DNA from: Clostridiales bacterium
GTDB taxonomy: Bacteria; Bacillota; Clostridia; Oscillospirales; Oscillospiraceae
Assembly: GCA_019422005.1 (NCBI GenBank)
Contig: JAHZEF010000081.1
Location: 1-6,568 of the forward strand
Reading direction: 5' to 3'
DNA: 6,568 nucleotides
Shown: positions 5,900 through 6,568 of the stretch, in pieces
How the letters are laid out: each line of letters opens with the position of its first letter
Position numbering within the stretch: position 1 is the stretch's first letter
Program-made: the position numbers and the translations under genes
The notes under the pieces: generated by a model
What the model was told of the DNA's origin: nothing
What the model saw: the letters and a program-made list of their open reading frames with translations, nothing else
Databases searched by the model: none

Positions 5900-6317
5900 C
5901 GGCGACGGATGTCCCGTGGTGGACCGCGCCATTTCCGTGGCCCATGACTACCGCACGCCCTGCCTGATTTTCTGTGACACCGCCCACCGGTTCCAGCGCT
6001 CCGGCGCCGTCACCATTACGGTAGACAAGGGCGCAGACAGCGCGGACTTTGCGCTGGTCAATCAGATTCAGCCCGGCGACGTGGTCGTCACCCAGGACTA
6101 CGGCCTTGCCGCCATGTGTCTCAGCCGCGGTGCGCGTCCCATCCGCCAGGACGGTTTTCTCTACAGCGACGACAATATCGGCGCACTGCTGACGGCGCGG
6201 CATGTGGCCCGGAAAATCCGAAACGGCGGCGGGCGCCTCAAGGGCCCGCCCAGGCGCAGCCCCGCAGAAGACGACGCCTTTGAGCGCGCGCTCCGCAGCC
6301 TGCTGGAAAGCGCATAA
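5883..6317 (+). CDS. YaiI/YqxD family protein (UPF0178, DUF188)
   Basis: A 144-residue member of the YaiI/YqxD family, usually about 150 residues, whose fold has been related to PIN-like nuclease domains. Its function is not established. Conserved acidic motifs are visible: ILIDGDGCPVVDRA (3-16, with Asp6 and Asp8), VDKGADSADF (47-56), GDVVVTQDYGLA (65-76) and DDNI (96-99), followed by GPPRRSPAEDDAFERAL (121-137). The arrangement of Asp residues would suit metal binding, but activity is inference. I chose the ATG at 5883 because GGAGG (5873-5877) is 5 nt upstream and the family begins with this strand. An in-frame ATG at 5742 would give a 47-residue extension read through the DUF1653 gene and resembles nothing. 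It overlaps the DUF1653 gene by 17 nt and ends the three-gene cluster. Confidence 0.92.
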   Translation: MRILIDGDGCPVVDRAISVAHDYRTPCLIFCDTAHRFQRSGAVTITVDKGADSADFALVNQIQPGDVVVTQDYGLAAMCLSRGARPIRQDGFLYSDDNIGALLTARHVARKIRNGGGRLKGPPRRSPAEDDAFERALRSLLESA

Positions 6318-6360
6318 AATTCAGCGCCGCCGTTATATTTTTTCCCGGGACTGCGCATCC

Positions 6361-6387
6361 TAATCCCATCGAGAATGGGAGGGATTT
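6361..6387 (+). promoter_or_regulatory. Alternative hairpins over the last gene's ribosome binding site
   Basis: TCCCAT (6364-6369) can pair with ATGGGA (6375-6380) around a 5-nt loop. Alternatively AATCCC (6362-6367) can pair with GGGATT (6381-6386). Both use the same left strand, so they exclude one another, and both bury part of the GGGAGGG ribosome binding site (6377-6383). The second is followed by T residues, so a weak terminator for the upstream cluster is another reading. Stems are only 6 bp, hence low confidence. Confidence 0.35.
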
Positions 6388-6389
6388 TT

Positions 6390-6568
6390 ATGGTTCACGA
6401 CGACACCTGCCGCCTGCTGGGCGAATGTGACGCCGGCATTCAAATGGCCGTCAGTGCAATCGATGAAGTGCTGCCCATGGTGGAAAGCTTCCACCTCCGC
6501 CAGCAGCTGTCCAACTGCAAGCGGGTACATGAGCAGCTGCAGGGCCAGACCAGGACGCTGCTGGCCAA
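6390..6568 (+). CDS. Small helical hypothetical protein, N-terminal part (cut by window edge)
   Basis: The first 59 residues are visible; the gene runs off the right edge with no stop. The start ATG has a strong GGGAGGG (6377-6383) 6 nt upstream. The protein begins MVHDDTCRLLGECDAGIQMA and continues with two amphipathic helix-like stretches (about 15-32 and 35-58) rich in Leu, Gln, Glu and His, with no signal peptide or membrane segment. The style recalls uncharacterised clostridial four-helix or ferritin-like proteins, in which an acidic and His-bearing helical bundle is typical, but I cannot confirm this from a fragment. It follows the YaiI gene by 72 nt on the same strand. No convincing promoter lies in that gap, so it may be read from upstream or from a weak TATATT (6334-6339). 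Confidence 0.7.
   Translation, partial: MVHDDTCRLLGECDAGIQMAVSAIDEVLPMVESFHLRQQLSNCKRVHEQLQGQTRTLLA

Noticed and set aside
5120..5932. 270-codon minus-strand open frame opposite the flavodoxin and DUF1653 genes
   Set aside because: Antisense to two recognised genes, spans their junction and the promoter leader, and shows no domain.

Overview
The window comes from a GC-rich bacterium (roughly 60% G+C by eye). The gene content, the strong purine-rich Shine-Dalgarno sequences and the best-fitting protein families (Bacillus-like release factor 1, two-domain Sua5-type TsaC, a clostridial-looking M18 aminopeptidase) suggest a high-GC member of the Clostridia/Oscillospiraceae. That placement is inference from protein style; no rRNA or other taxonomic marker is present. 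Coding density is very high and I see no transposon, prophage, CRISPR array or RNA gene.

Left part, minus strand (about 4275 down to 1): one compact operon reading rlmA-like rRNA methyltransferase -> prfA (release factor 1) -> tsaC/sua5 (threonylcarbamoyl-AMP synthase) -> coaE (dephospho-CoA kinase) -> M18 aminopeptidase, cut by the left edge. A good sigma-A promoter (TTGACG, 17 nt, TAAAAT) lies just upstream of rlmA. The genes are separated by 19 nt, 2 nt (or a GTGA overlap), an ATGA overlap and an 8-nt overlap, so translational coupling is likely. The theme is translation (rRNA modification, termination, tRNA t6A37) plus CoA synthesis and peptide turnover.

Middle (4218-4338): a divergent intergenic region. 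It holds the rlmA promoter and a perfect 10-bp inverted repeat whose loop contains the -35 box. On the plus strand it leads to a secreted polysaccharide deacetylase (4339-5070) with a signal peptide and a complete NodB motif set.

Right part, plus strand: an extended -10 promoter (TGTTATAAT) followed immediately by overlapping palindromes opens a three-gene cluster: a flavodoxin-fold protein, a DUF1653 protein and a YaiI/YqxD-family (UPF0178) protein, spaced by 9 nt and then overlapping by 17 nt. After a 72-nt gap with a possible alternative hairpin at the ribosome binding site, a partial gene for a small helical protein runs off the right edge.

Most of the window is conserved housekeeping material. 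The parts most worth a second look are the two palindromic promoter regions, the RNA structure at the last gene's ribosome binding site, and the unexplained DUF1653/YaiI pairing with a flavodoxin. I do not see convincing evidence of a wholly new system.
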